A stretch of 10,557 bases of DNA from CAZVYN01 sp964631125 (lineage in GTDB: Bacteria > Eisenbacteria > RBG-16-71-46 > CAIMUX01), in assembly GCA_964631125.1 (NCBI GenBank), contig CAZVYN010000107.1, forward strand, positions 1-10,557, read 5' to 3'. Below, one piece after another: positions 1-5,488 of the stretch. Position numbers and translations under genes: made by a program. Below the pieces are notes generated by a model, which saw nothing but the letters and a program-made list of their open reading frames with translations, did not search any database and was not told where the DNA came from. Each line of letters starts with the position of its first letter. Within the stretch, counting starts at the first letter, position 1.

Positions 1-22
1 GGAGGGGGCGGAGGGGGCGGAG
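1..22. repeat. G-rich 9-base tandem repeat
   Basis: A unit GGAGGGGGC is repeated twice and followed by a partial copy at the window edge. The plus strand is G-rich and the minus strand is a pyrimidine tract. Between here and the hairpin at 94 I see no convincing gene. Confidence 0.6.
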
Positions 23-93
23 ATGAGAGCTGCGGGAGAAAGGGGTGCGGCGACAACGAGTGACGAGCAGAGGAACGTGGTGCTGAGTAGGAA

Positions 94-129
94 AGCGGAA
101 TGAGCGCAGTTCGCCGGGCTCACTCCGCT
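94..129 (-). terminator. Hairpin at the end of the D-amino-acid oxidase gene
   Basis: Two 12-base arms (94-105 and 118-129) are complementary except for one position, which becomes a G-U pair in minus-strand RNA. The loop is 12 bases. The hairpin begins at the oxidase stop codon (129-131) and is followed on the minus strand by only a short U run (CTTTCC), so it is a plausible but weak intrinsic terminator. It could also be an RNA 3'-end stabiliser. Confidence 0.55.
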
Positions 130-1127
130 CATGACTTGACCAATTCGACAACATCCGCCGCGCAGCCCCACGAGAGGGTGAAGCCGGAGCGACCGTGGCC
201 GTAGTTGTGCACGACCCAGGCGCCGTCGGCGAGATTCTCTCGTTCGAGGCGGATCTCCTCGTCGTGACCGTTGCGCGTCCGCACGGGACGGATGCCGGAC
301 CAGGCGCGCAGGCGTATCCGACCGAGTTCGTCGGCGCGTGGGTGGCCGTCGAACTGGAGCAGCCGGCGAGCCCGTTCGACGATGGCGGCAAGCGTCGCCT
401 CGTCGGTCACCGCCTCCTCGATCCGTCGTTCGTAGGTCCCGCCGAGCACGACGTGGTCGCCGAACGGGACGATGTACGTGATCGCCCCGTCCGATTCCTC
501 CGCGATCAAACTCGTCTCCAGCCCGAGATCATTGGGCGCGTGAACGACCTGACCGCGCATCGGAACCAAGAGAGGGTCGCGGGCGAGTCGACGGGCCCCG
601 AGCCCGGTGCAGTTCACCACTCCCTCGTATCCGCGCGAAACGAGCCGCGTGAAATCATCGATCGTGTCGCGAATGATGTGTCCCCCGAGCGCTTCGAAAC
701 GCGCCTGGAGATACGGCATGTACCGCAGGACATCGATGTGCGGCAGGTTCGACTCGAAGATGTGCCGATACGGCTCGCGCGCCGACAGCAGTCGCGCGCC
801 CGGCATCGAGCGCCGTAGCTCGATCGAACGGCCGCCGGTTCCGCTCAGGTATTCGCGGACCTCGGCCAACCGGACACCACTCTCGGCCGGTGCTTCCAGC
901 GCGAGCTGTTCGAGCGCGCTTCGTGATACCTCGATCCACGGCAGCAAGCGGGTGTCGTTGTCGGCGCCGAACGGCGTGAAGAGCGCGCCGGCGCGATCCG
1001 ACGTCGTGTCGGGAGTGGCGTGAGTCGCGTGGATGGTGACGTCGTAGCCGCGTTCGCGGAGACGGATGGCGGAACAGAGACCGTTCACGCCGGCGCCCAC
1101 GACGGCGATGCGCCAGGGCCGGGTCAC
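129..1127 (-). CDS. FAD-dependent D-amino-acid oxidase family protein
   Basis: A 332-residue flavoenzyme expected to oxidise D-amino acids to 2-oxo acids, ammonia and hydrogen peroxide in the cytoplasm. The N-terminus carries the Rossmann FAD motif GAGVNG at residues 11-16. NCTGLGAR (172-179) and GIRPVR (278-283) are typical of the family, and the Arg in the latter matches the substrate-carboxylate Arg of DAO enzymes. The C-terminal signature VVHNYGHGRSGFTLSWGCA is at 305-323. Length is close to the usual 320-350. The start is GTG at 1127. No in-frame start lies close upstream, and the TGA of a 7-codon leader overlaps it. A terminator separates the gene from the secretion cluster, so I infer independent transcription and no direct role in secretion. 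D-amino-acid versus D-aspartate specificity cannot be told. Confidence 0.88.
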   Translation of the reverse strand: MTRPWRIAVVGAGVNGLCSAIRLRERGYDVTIHATHATPDTTSDRAGALFTPFGADNDTRLLPWIEVSRSALEQLALEAPAESGVRLAEVREYLSGTGGRSIELRRSMPGARLLSAREPYRHIFESNLPHIDVLRYMPYLQARFEALGGHIIRDTIDDFTRLVSRGYEGVVNCTGLGARRLARDPLLVPMRGQVVHAPNDLGLETSLIAEESDGAITYIVPFGDHVVLGGTYERRIEEAVTDEATLAAIVERARRLLQFDGHPRADELGRIRLRAWSGIRPVRTRNGHDEEIRLERENLADGAWVVHNYGHGRSGFTLSWGCAADVVELVKS

Positions 1128-1147
1128 AGGGTTGTTCTCGTCGACAT
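1124..1147 (-). CDS. 7-codon leader frame (MSTRTTL) coupled to the oxidase gene
   Basis: An ATG at 1147 sits four bases after GGGAG, whereas the oxidase GTG has no good ribosome site of its own. The leader's TGA overlaps the oxidase start as GTGA. I infer a short translated leader that delivers ribosomes to the oxidase start by termination-reinitiation. The peptide is too short to support by homology, so it may instead only mark the ribosome landing site. Confidence 0.4.
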   Translation of the reverse strand: MSTRTTL

Positions 1148-1161
1148 GGGTCTCCCTTCCT

Positions 1162-1190
1162 CGCGAACTCGCCGCGAACTCGCCGCGAGC
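1162..1190. repeat. 11-base tandem repeat upstream of the oxidase gene
   Basis: The unit CGCGAACTCGC occurs twice in tandem and then partially a third time (CGCGAGC). It lies between the terminator at 1220-1254 and the leader ribosome site, where the oxidase promoter or operator should be. I could not identify confident -35 and -10 boxes in this stretch. Confidence 0.55.
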
Positions 1191-1219
1191 GTAGGGCCAT
1201 CCGGGAAACTACCGAGACG

Positions 1220-1254
1220 AAAACTGCCGGCCCTGGTTTTCCCAGGACCGGCAG
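1220..1254 (-). terminator. Rho-independent terminator of the secretion unit
   Basis: On the minus strand a 13-base stem with one mismatch (arms 1242-1254 and 1224-1236) encloses the loop GAAAA (1237-1241) and runs straight into UUUU (1220-1223). It lies 57 bases after the SycD-like stop codon and 93 bases before the oxidase start. This is the natural end of the substrate/chaperone transcript. Confidence 0.85.
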
Positions 1255-1311
1255 CCTCGCCTTGCGAGCCGCTTGGAGGCCCGTTCGAAATTACGGTCGG
1301 CAGTCTACACC

Positions 1312-1893
1312 CTAAGCCGCGCCGCGCGCCTTGGCGATCGTCGCGGTGACCTCGATCAGCGCGCGGGCCCGCAGGCCCGACGGCGTCGCCGCCTTCGGAT
1401 CCAGCTCCATCACCTTCTTGAAGGCGTCGATCGCGGCAGTGAAGATCTGCACCGCGGAGATACTGTCGCCTTCCTTGTGCACCTCGGTGCTCCGCTCCAG
1501 CAACACCTCCCCCAGATTCGTCCAGGAGTTGATGTCCTCGGGATACAGCTCGGTCGCCGCCTGGTAGCGGAGGATGGCGTCGTCCTTCCTCCCCTGCTTC
1601 TGGTAGATCGAGCCGAGCGCCGCGTGGAAGTAGGAGTCGTACGGGTTGTAGACGTTGAGTCCCTCGAAGATCTTCTGCGCGTTGTCGTACTTGCCTTCCT
1701 CCAGGAAGTCGTAGCCGAGGTCCGCGATCGAGTAGAGGTTCTCCGCCGTCATCCCTTCGAGCTGCGCCAGGGTCAGGTCTCCGAGCAAGAAGCCCTTCAC
1801 GGCTTCTTCGATGTCATCGGTCGTACAGGTGTCGGCCAGGGTCAGGATCTCTTCGCCGCCCTCGACCACGCCGCCGTTCTTCGTATCCGCCAT
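1312..1893 (-). CDS. SycD/LcrH-type TPR chaperone of a type III secretion system
   Basis: A 193-residue soluble TPR protein of the class II T3SS chaperone type, which binds hydrophobic translocators in the cytoplasm until export. The stretch from residue 53 (LYSIADLGYDFLEEGKYD) through FEGLNVYNPYDSYFHAALG (77-95) is the classic first and second TPR of SycD/LcrH/PcrH proteins. A third repeat covers about 121-168. The protein is somewhat longer than the usual 160-170 residues, with an acidic N-terminal extension and an Ala-rich tail. The ATG at 1893 follows AAGGAG by nine bases, a good ribosome site. It lies 66 bases downstream of the glycine-rich protein gene, which I infer is its client. Family assignment is firm; the identity of the client is inference. 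Confidence 0.88.
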   Translation of the reverse strand: MADTKNGGVVEGGEEILTLADTCTTDDIEEAVKGFLLGDLTLAQLEGMTAENLYSIADLGYDFLEEGKYDNAQKIFEGLNVYNPYDSYFHAALGSIYQKQGRKDDAILRYQAATELYPEDINSWTNLGEVLLERSTEVHKEGDSISAVQIFTAAIDAFKKVMELDPKAATPSGLRARALIEVTATIAKARGAA

Positions 1894-1910
1894 GACTTGG
1901 TTCTCCTTCT

Positions 1911-1943
1911 GACGCGGCCATCGCGCATTGGGCGGGCCGCGTC
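1911..1943. other. Intercistronic hairpin just ahead of the chaperone ribosome site
   Basis: A perfect 9-base inverted repeat (GACGCGGCC at 1911-1919, GGCCGCGTC at 1935-1943) encloses 15 bases. In minus-strand mRNA it ends about two bases before the AAGGAG of the chaperone gene. No U run follows, so it is not a simple terminator. It could stabilise the upstream message or set the ratio of chaperone to substrate. Confidence 0.6.
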
Positions 1944-1959
1944 CGTTCGGTTGGGTCGA

Positions 1960-3165
1960 CTAGGCCTTCGTGTTGCGGACGATGCCCATCGAGGCGTCGT
2001 GCAGCGACTTGAAGATCGAGGTGAAGAGGCTGAACATCTGCGAGCGGCGCTCCATCATCTGCTGGAGCTGCGTCTGCATGAGCTGGAGGTTCGACTTCGA
2101 GCTGTCGCTGCCGCCGGAACCGCTGGCGCCGCCGCCGCCGATCATGCCGCCGAGAGCCGAGCCGGCCATCCCGCCCAGCGGGCCGCCGAAGGCCGCGCCC
2201 GCGCCGCCGAGGATCTTGCCGAACAGTCCGCCAACGCCGCCGCCGCCGGCCTTCTTGTCGCCTTCCGCGCCCTTGTTCTGCTTGGCCATCTCGGCCTCGA
2301 TCTTCTTCATCTGATCTTCGATCTGCTTGTCCATGTGATCCGCGAGCTTCGCCATCAAGATGAGGAGCTTGTCTTCCAGCGAGGCGCTGCTGCTGAGGAG
2401 CGCTGCGGTGTCATCGAGTCCACCCGTGCCCGACGCGCCGCCGGTCCCGCCGGTCCCTTGTGCGCCCTGCGCGCCCTGCGGACCTTCGAACAGCTTGTTG
2501 ATCAGGTCGAGCATGTCCTTGCCGACGCCGTCGAAGATGCCGTTCGGCTGGTTCGACAACGCGGCCATGATCGGAGAAGACGACCCGAGTCCGGCGAAGG
2601 CCGGCGAGATGAGCGGGAAGTGCGACGCGCCGGGGATCCGCTGACGCGAAGTCGCCATCCCGTCGACCTTGCCGTCCCGCGCGTCCTTCCAGACTTCGGT
2701 CAGGTTGTCGTAGACGCGGCCCTGGTAGAGCATCTTGTCGTTCTTCAACTGGATCGGCTTCGCGAAGGAGCCGGCGTACTCACGGCTGGAGATGCGGCCC
2801 TTCATCGTGAACGGTCCCCAGTTGACGCCGTACTTCTCGCCGATCTTCGCCTGCTTGCCGACCTGGTCTTGGCGGAGGTAGGTATCGCTGCACCGGGAAA
2901 AGTGCGAATCGCCGATCACGCCCTTCGTGATCGCGCCCGCTCCGAACGCATGTCCCAACGCGCCGGCGCCGTTGAGCATGCCGGAGAGTTGGTTGGTCGG
3001 AACCCCACTCTGGAGGTCGACGAGATTGCGGAGTGCGCCCGTCAGGTCGCCCCGCTGGAGATCGATCATCGCACCGAGCTTGTCGCCGATGTGGTCGGGC
3101 ATCCCCAACTTGTCCAGCATCGTGTTGACCTGACCACCGACCGACATCCGCGGATCCACGTTCAT
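1960..3165 (-). CDS. Glycine-rich putative T3SS secreted or translocator protein
   Basis: I do not recognise a named family. The protein (401 aa) has a polar N-terminal half (to about 210) that looks folded and includes YGVNWGPFTMKGR (112-124). A Gly/Gln collagen-like linker covers about 228-250 and a charged heptad-rich helix about 262-297. A glycine-rich hydrophobic stretch (about 306-349, e.g. GGLFGKILGGAGAAFGG) follows, then a C-terminal amphipathic helix (about 358-397). A hydrophobic Gly/Ala segment beside coiled coils, with a SycD-like chaperone gene directly downstream, is the layout of T3SS translocators; that role is inference. No Sec signal is visible. I chose the ATG at 3165: GGAGG lies eight bases upstream. 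An ATG five codons earlier (3180) would itself overlap that site. Confidence 0.8.
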   Translation of the reverse strand: MNVDPRMSVGGQVNTMLDKLGMPDHIGDKLGAMIDLQRGDLTGALRNLVDLQSGVPTNQLSGMLNGAGALGHAFGAGAITKGVIGDSHFSRCSDTYLRQDQVGKQAKIGEKYGVNWGPFTMKGRISSREYAGSFAKPIQLKNDKMLYQGRVYDNLTEVWKDARDGKVDGMATSRQRIPGASHFPLISPAFAGLGSSSPIMAALSNQPNGIFDGVGKDMLDLINKLFEGPQGAQGAQGTGGTGGASGTGGLDDTAALLSSSASLEDKLLILMAKLADHMDKQIEDQMKKIEAEMAKQNKGAEGDKKAGGGGVGGLFGKILGGAGAAFGGPLGGMAGSALGGMIGGGGASGSGGSDSSKSNLQLMQTQLQQMMERRSQMFSLFTSIFKSLHDASMGIVRNTKA

Positions 3166-3207
3166 CGTCCTACCCTCCATTCGATTCGTTCGCTCGTAAC
3201 ACTCGGG

Positions 3208-3225
3208 GGGCGACCTTGGTCACCC
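3208..3225. promoter_or_regulatory. 18-base imperfect dyad, operator candidate
   Basis: GGGCGACC and GGTCACCC flank a two-base centre and are complementary at seven of eight positions. The site lies 43 bases upstream of the translocator-like gene start. The two-base spacer is too tight for a normal RNA loop, so a DNA-binding site for a dimeric regulator is more likely than a terminator. Confidence 0.35.
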
Positions 3226-3252
3226 GTGGGCCTTTGTTCCTGACGCCCCGTT

Positions 3253-3264
3253 ATCCGGCCGGAT
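3253..3264. promoter_or_regulatory. 12-base perfect palindrome, operator candidate
   Basis: ATCCGGCCGGAT is a perfect palindrome. CCCG (3247-3250) and CGGG (3265-3268) outside it extend the symmetry with a small bulge. It is about 88 bases upstream of the translocator-like start. Chance palindromes of this size are not rare in GC-rich DNA, so support is modest. Confidence 0.3.
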
Positions 3265-3460
3265 CGGGCGGAAGTTGCGTGGATTCTGGGATGCCGCTCC
3301 GCGCTGCAGTCACCGATTGGCCCCGTTCAGCGAGGAGAAGAGTACTCCGAGAACCGGGCCGGGGCAGCAGGCGAATGGACTCGCCCGGGTCCGGCAGTAG
3401 GCTTATCGGTGCCCGTTCGAGGCGCCACGCAGCCGGCGCCGAGCGCTGGCAGAGCGCAGA

Positions 3461-3886
3461 TTACCCCGACATCGCCGTAACCCGCGCCAGGCGCTGCACT
3501 CGAACCTTCAGCGCCTCGGACGCGCCGCCTTGCGAGAGCATGTACTCGGCCATAGCCGAGCAACCGCGCGCGGCCTGCATCTGACCGCGGAGTAGGTTCA
3601 CCTCGCCGAGTTCGACCGCGGCGGACAAATTCTGCGGATCGATGCGGAGCGCTTCGTCCAACTGCCGGGCCGCTCCGTCGTAGTGTTTGAGTGCGCGCAG
3701 CGCGGCGGCGAGCGCCATGCGCGACCAGAGATCGTCGGGCGCCAGCTCAACCAGCCCCTCCAATAGCGCCCGCGCCGAGTCGCGTTGGCCCTCGGTGAGC
3801 AGCAAGTGCGCGAGTTCGGCGACGGCGAATCGCTCGTCGGGCGTCCAGCGGCCGGTCGGCTTCGAGTGTGAATCCGCTTCGCTCAC
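3461..3886 (-). CDS. Small TPR protein, T3SS-associated
   Basis: A 141-residue soluble protein made of TPR-like helix pairs at about 18-51, 52-85 and 86-119. The second repeat is clear (WSRMALAAALRALKHYD, then ALRIDPQN). No signal peptide or membrane segment is visible. It closes the export operon, which suggests a T3SS chaperone or assembly factor (YscG- or SycD-like TPR proteins occupy such positions), but the subfamily is not recognisable. The start is GTG at 3886, overlapping the TGA of the upstream 43-codon frame as GTGA. No Shine-Dalgarno precedes it, so translation probably depends on that frame. The TAA stop is followed by the 295-base gap. Confidence 0.75.
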   Translation of the reverse strand: MSEADSHSKPTGRWTPDERFAVAELAHLLLTEGQRDSARALLEGLVELAPDDLWSRMALAAALRALKHYDGAARQLDEALRIDPQNLSAAVELGEVNLLRGQMQAARGCSAMAEYMLSQGGASEALKVRVQRLARVTAMSG

Positions 3887-4014
3887 GCGCGTGAATCTGC
3901 CGTACGGCCGACCCTCCCGGCCAGCGCTTCCTCGACCGATTCCGGAATCAGGAGGTGCGCCGTCGACGACTTGCCGGCGCCGTTCGGTCCCGCGAGCACG
4001 ACGACGCGGCGCAT
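3883..4014 (-). CDS. 43-residue truncated P-loop protein, zeta-toxin-like N-terminus
   Basis: This short frame begins MRRVVVLAGPNGAGKSS, a textbook Walker A motif (GPNGAGKS at residues 9-16). The wording is typical of the N-terminus of zeta-toxin-like or related small P-loop kinases of about 200 residues. After LLIPE (21-25) the similarity fades and the frame stops at residue 43, so no Walker B, lid or substrate site can exist. The ATG shares a base with the upstream gene's stop (TGATG), and its own TGA overlaps the next gene's GTG. Either it is a remnant of an inserted or decayed ATPase, or a mini-protein kept for translational coupling. Catalysis by itself is unlikely. Confidence 0.5.
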   Translation of the reverse strand: MRRVVVLAGPNGAGKSSTAHLLIPESVEEALAGRVGRTADSRA

Positions 4015-4427
4015 CACGCCTTGGTCAGTTTCGCCAGGCGCATTGCGACGCGGTCTTGGGCGTCGATGAGGCGCTGCATTGTCGCGAGCATCTTGGTTTC
4101 GCCGACGCCCGGCGGGACATCGCGGTCCGTGGCGCGATGCGCATGCAGCGCGCGCCGTAGGAGCTGCTGCAGTTCTCGCCCATCGGGGCGCGTGGCCATG
4201 CCTTCGGCCAGTGGCGGCGACGAGACGGGGCCGTCGCCGACGGGTGGCCGTCCCCAATACCTCACCCGCGCAGCGGGTGAGGCGCCGCGTTCCCCTCCTT
4301 GGGCGGAGCCTACCCGTCGATCCAAGTCACTCTTCAGCCCCTGCAGCTCCGCAGCATCCTGATAGAGCGGCGTCTCCGGCGCGCTCGGGCGTGTCGGTGG
4401 GATGCCTGAGTTGTCGACGCGGCTCAT
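4014..4427 (-). CDS. Hypothetical protein directly after sctU
   Basis: I recognise no family in this 137-residue product. The N-terminal part (1-37) is Pro/Ser-rich and then helical. The middle (about 37-64) is encoded by the palindromic element at 4238-4319 and reads as low-complexity Gly/Arg/Ala. The C-terminal part has ELQQLLRRALHAHRA and a final amphipathic helix from KMLATMQRLIDAQDR to the end. The start is ATG at 4427, overlapping the sctU stop as ATGA. An earlier in-frame ATG at 4460 would lie inside sctU and is unnecessary. Position in the operon suggests a small T3SS accessory or chaperone protein, but that is only inference. Confidence 0.6.
   Translation of the reverse strand: MSRVDNSGIPPTRPSAPETPLYQDAAELQGLKSDLDRRVGSAQGGERGASPAARVRYWGRPPVGDGPVSSPPLAEGMATRPDGRELQQLLRRALHAHRATDRDVPPGVGETKMLATMQRLIDAQDRVAMRLAKLTKA
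4238..4319. mobile_element. Palindromic element inside the coding frame after sctU
   Basis: Terminal inverted repeats CGACGGGT (4238-4245) and ACCCGTCG (4312-4319) bound an 82-base segment. At its heart is a perfect 10-base stem with a 3-base loop (CCTCACCCGC at 4260-4269, GCGGGTGAGG at 4273-4282). A further pair, CCCAA and TTGGG, lies near 4253-4257 and 4299-4303. The whole can fold into one branched hairpin. The host frame stays open through it, much like Rickettsia palindromic elements. Mobility is inferred from form only; no second copy is in this window. Confidence 0.5.
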
Positions 4428-5482
4428 GCTTTCGGTCCGCCCTTCTGCTCGTAGACCCAATTCAAGACCTCGGCCACCGCGGTGAACAACTCCGGCGGCA
4501 CTTCGCGACCGAGTTCGAACTCGTTCAGCGCATGCGCCAGCGGCACGTTGCGCGTGATCGGCACGCCGAACTCTTTCGCCAACTCACGGATCCGCTGCGC
4601 CTGCTCGTCCTGCCCCTTGGCCGTGATCTGCGGCGCACCCATCGCGCCGCGCTCGTACTCGACGGCGATCGCCAGATGCGTCGGGTTCACGATCACCACC
4701 TGGGCTTTCTGCACCGCCCGTCGAACGTCATGCGACGACATCTCCCGGTGGAGCGCCTTGCGCTGCCCCTTCATCTCGGGACTGCCCTCGCTCTCCTTGT
4801 ACTCGCGTTTGACCTCGTCCTTGGACATCTTCATCTGCTTCATGAACTGCTGCCGTTGCAGGAAGACATCGAGACCGCCGATCGCCAGCAGCACAAATCC
4901 GACTTTGTACGCCAGCCCCCCGGCCATGCGCGCCGCGAGCGCCAGACTCTCGTCCAGCGGCTGGCTCATCGTGCGGGTCATCTCCGAGAGTTCTCCTTTG
5001 ATGCCGGAATACAGAATCAGCGCGATGACGACGAACTTCACGAGCGACTTGCCCAGCTCGATGTACGCCTTGCCCGAGAAGAACTTGTTCTTGAACCCCT
5101 TGATCGGGTCCAGCCGATCGAACTTCGGCTGGAGCGGCTCGAAGGTGAAGAGCGATCCGACCTGCGCGTAGTTCACACCGACACCGACCACCACCGCGAC
5201 GACACAGAGCGGACCGATCACCTTCAAGAGCGTCCAGACCGCGTGCGCCAAAAGGTCGTAGGCGACCGCGGGCTCCGCCTGCGGGAGCGACTGGAGCAGC
5301 GTGAAGTGACCGGTCATCTCCTCCGAGAGAATCTTGATCGTGATCCCGCCCATCCCCAGGAGCGTGAGTGAGATCGCGAGGAAACTGATCGCCGCGGAGA
5401 GGTCCTGGCTCTTGGAGACCTGTCCTTTCTTTCTAGCTTCTCGGAGTTTTTTGGCGGTTGGTTGCTCGGTTTTTTCGGACAG
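4424..5482 (-). CDS. sctU: SctU, T3SS export-gate autoprotease (FlhB/YscU family), CTG start
   Basis: The inner-membrane export component that cleaves itself and switches substrate class. From a CTG at 5482 the product is 352 residues and starts (M)SEKTEQPTAKKLREARKKG, the canonical SctU/FlhB N-terminus. Four hydrophobic segments lie at about 33-52, 82-105, 145-165 and 185-205. The autocleavage motif NPTH is at 266-269 within VIVNPTHLAIAVEY, and the cytoplasmic tail ends LNWVYEQKGGPKA. No ATG, GTG or TTG occurs between the sctT stop and CTG in this frame. GGAGG lies nine bases before CTG and overlaps the end of sctT. A caller using the first ATG (5353) would lose 43 conserved residues. The stop overlaps the next gene as ATGA. 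Confidence 0.95.
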   Translation of the reverse strand: MSEKTEQPTAKKLREARKKGQVSKSQDLSAAISFLAISLTLLGMGGITIKILSEEMTGHFTLLQSLPQAEPAVAYDLLAHAVWTLLKVIGPLCVVAVVVGVGVNYAQVGSLFTFEPLQPKFDRLDPIKGFKNKFFSGKAYIELGKSLVKFVVIALILYSGIKGELSEMTRTMSQPLDESLALAARMAGGLAYKVGFVLLAIGGLDVFLQRQQFMKQMKMSKDEVKREYKESEGSPEMKGQRKALHREMSSHDVRRAVQKAQVVIVNPTHLAIAVEYERGAMGAPQITAKGQDEQAQRIRELAKEFGVPITRNVPLAHALNEFELGREVPPELFTAVAEVLNWVYEQKGGPKA

Positions 5483-5488
5483 GCTCGA

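Larger units (their letters stand above)
3166..3460. other. 295-base intergenic region between the export operon and the substrate/chaperone unit
   Basis: This is the largest gap in the cluster, and I find no credible gene on either strand. It holds two dyads (3208-3225 and 3253-3264), described separately, and small hairpins after the TPR gene stop: GGCGCC arms at 3421-3426 and 3435-3440, and a 5-base stem at 3443-3457. Neither hairpin has a U run, so termination here is uncertain. A promoter for the downstream pair is expected here, but I cannot point to convincing sigma-70 or sigma-54 boxes. Confidence 0.55.

Noticed and set aside
23..103. 26-codon plus-strand frame after a GGAG-rich tract
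   Set aside because: It is very short, has no motif, runs against all other genes, and its ribosome-like site is just the G-rich repeat.
1..123. Possible start of a downstream exported protein: GTG at 123 on the minus strand, open to the window edge with a hydrophobic stretch (AFLLSTTFLCSSLVVAAP)
   Set aside because: There is no ribosome site at proper spacing and no basic residues before the hydrophobic part. It overlaps the hairpin at 94-129 and the DNA is a simple pyrimidine-rich tract. It cannot be judged without the sequence to the left.
1273..3243. 656-codon open frame on the plus strand opposite the translocator-like and chaperone genes
   Set aside because: The product is a monotonous Arg/Leu/Val/Asp/Glu/His mix with no motif. 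Both opposite-strand genes have family or context support and good ribosome sites. It is a GC-rich shadow.
3421..3457. Hairpins after the TPR gene as a terminator of the export operon
   Set aside because: Stems are only five to six pairs with no U run. Whether transcription stops here or continues into the translocator-like gene cannot be decided.
4015..4257. 81-residue Arg-rich extension upstream of the P-loop mini-gene
   Set aside because: It is the shadow of the 137-residue gene. Similarity to P-loop proteins starts exactly at the TGATG-coupled ATG at 4014.
4079..5371. 430-codon plus-strand frame opposite sctU
   Set aside because: It is the antisense of a firmly identified SctU gene. The composition is Arg/His/Leu-rich and it has no recognisable domain.
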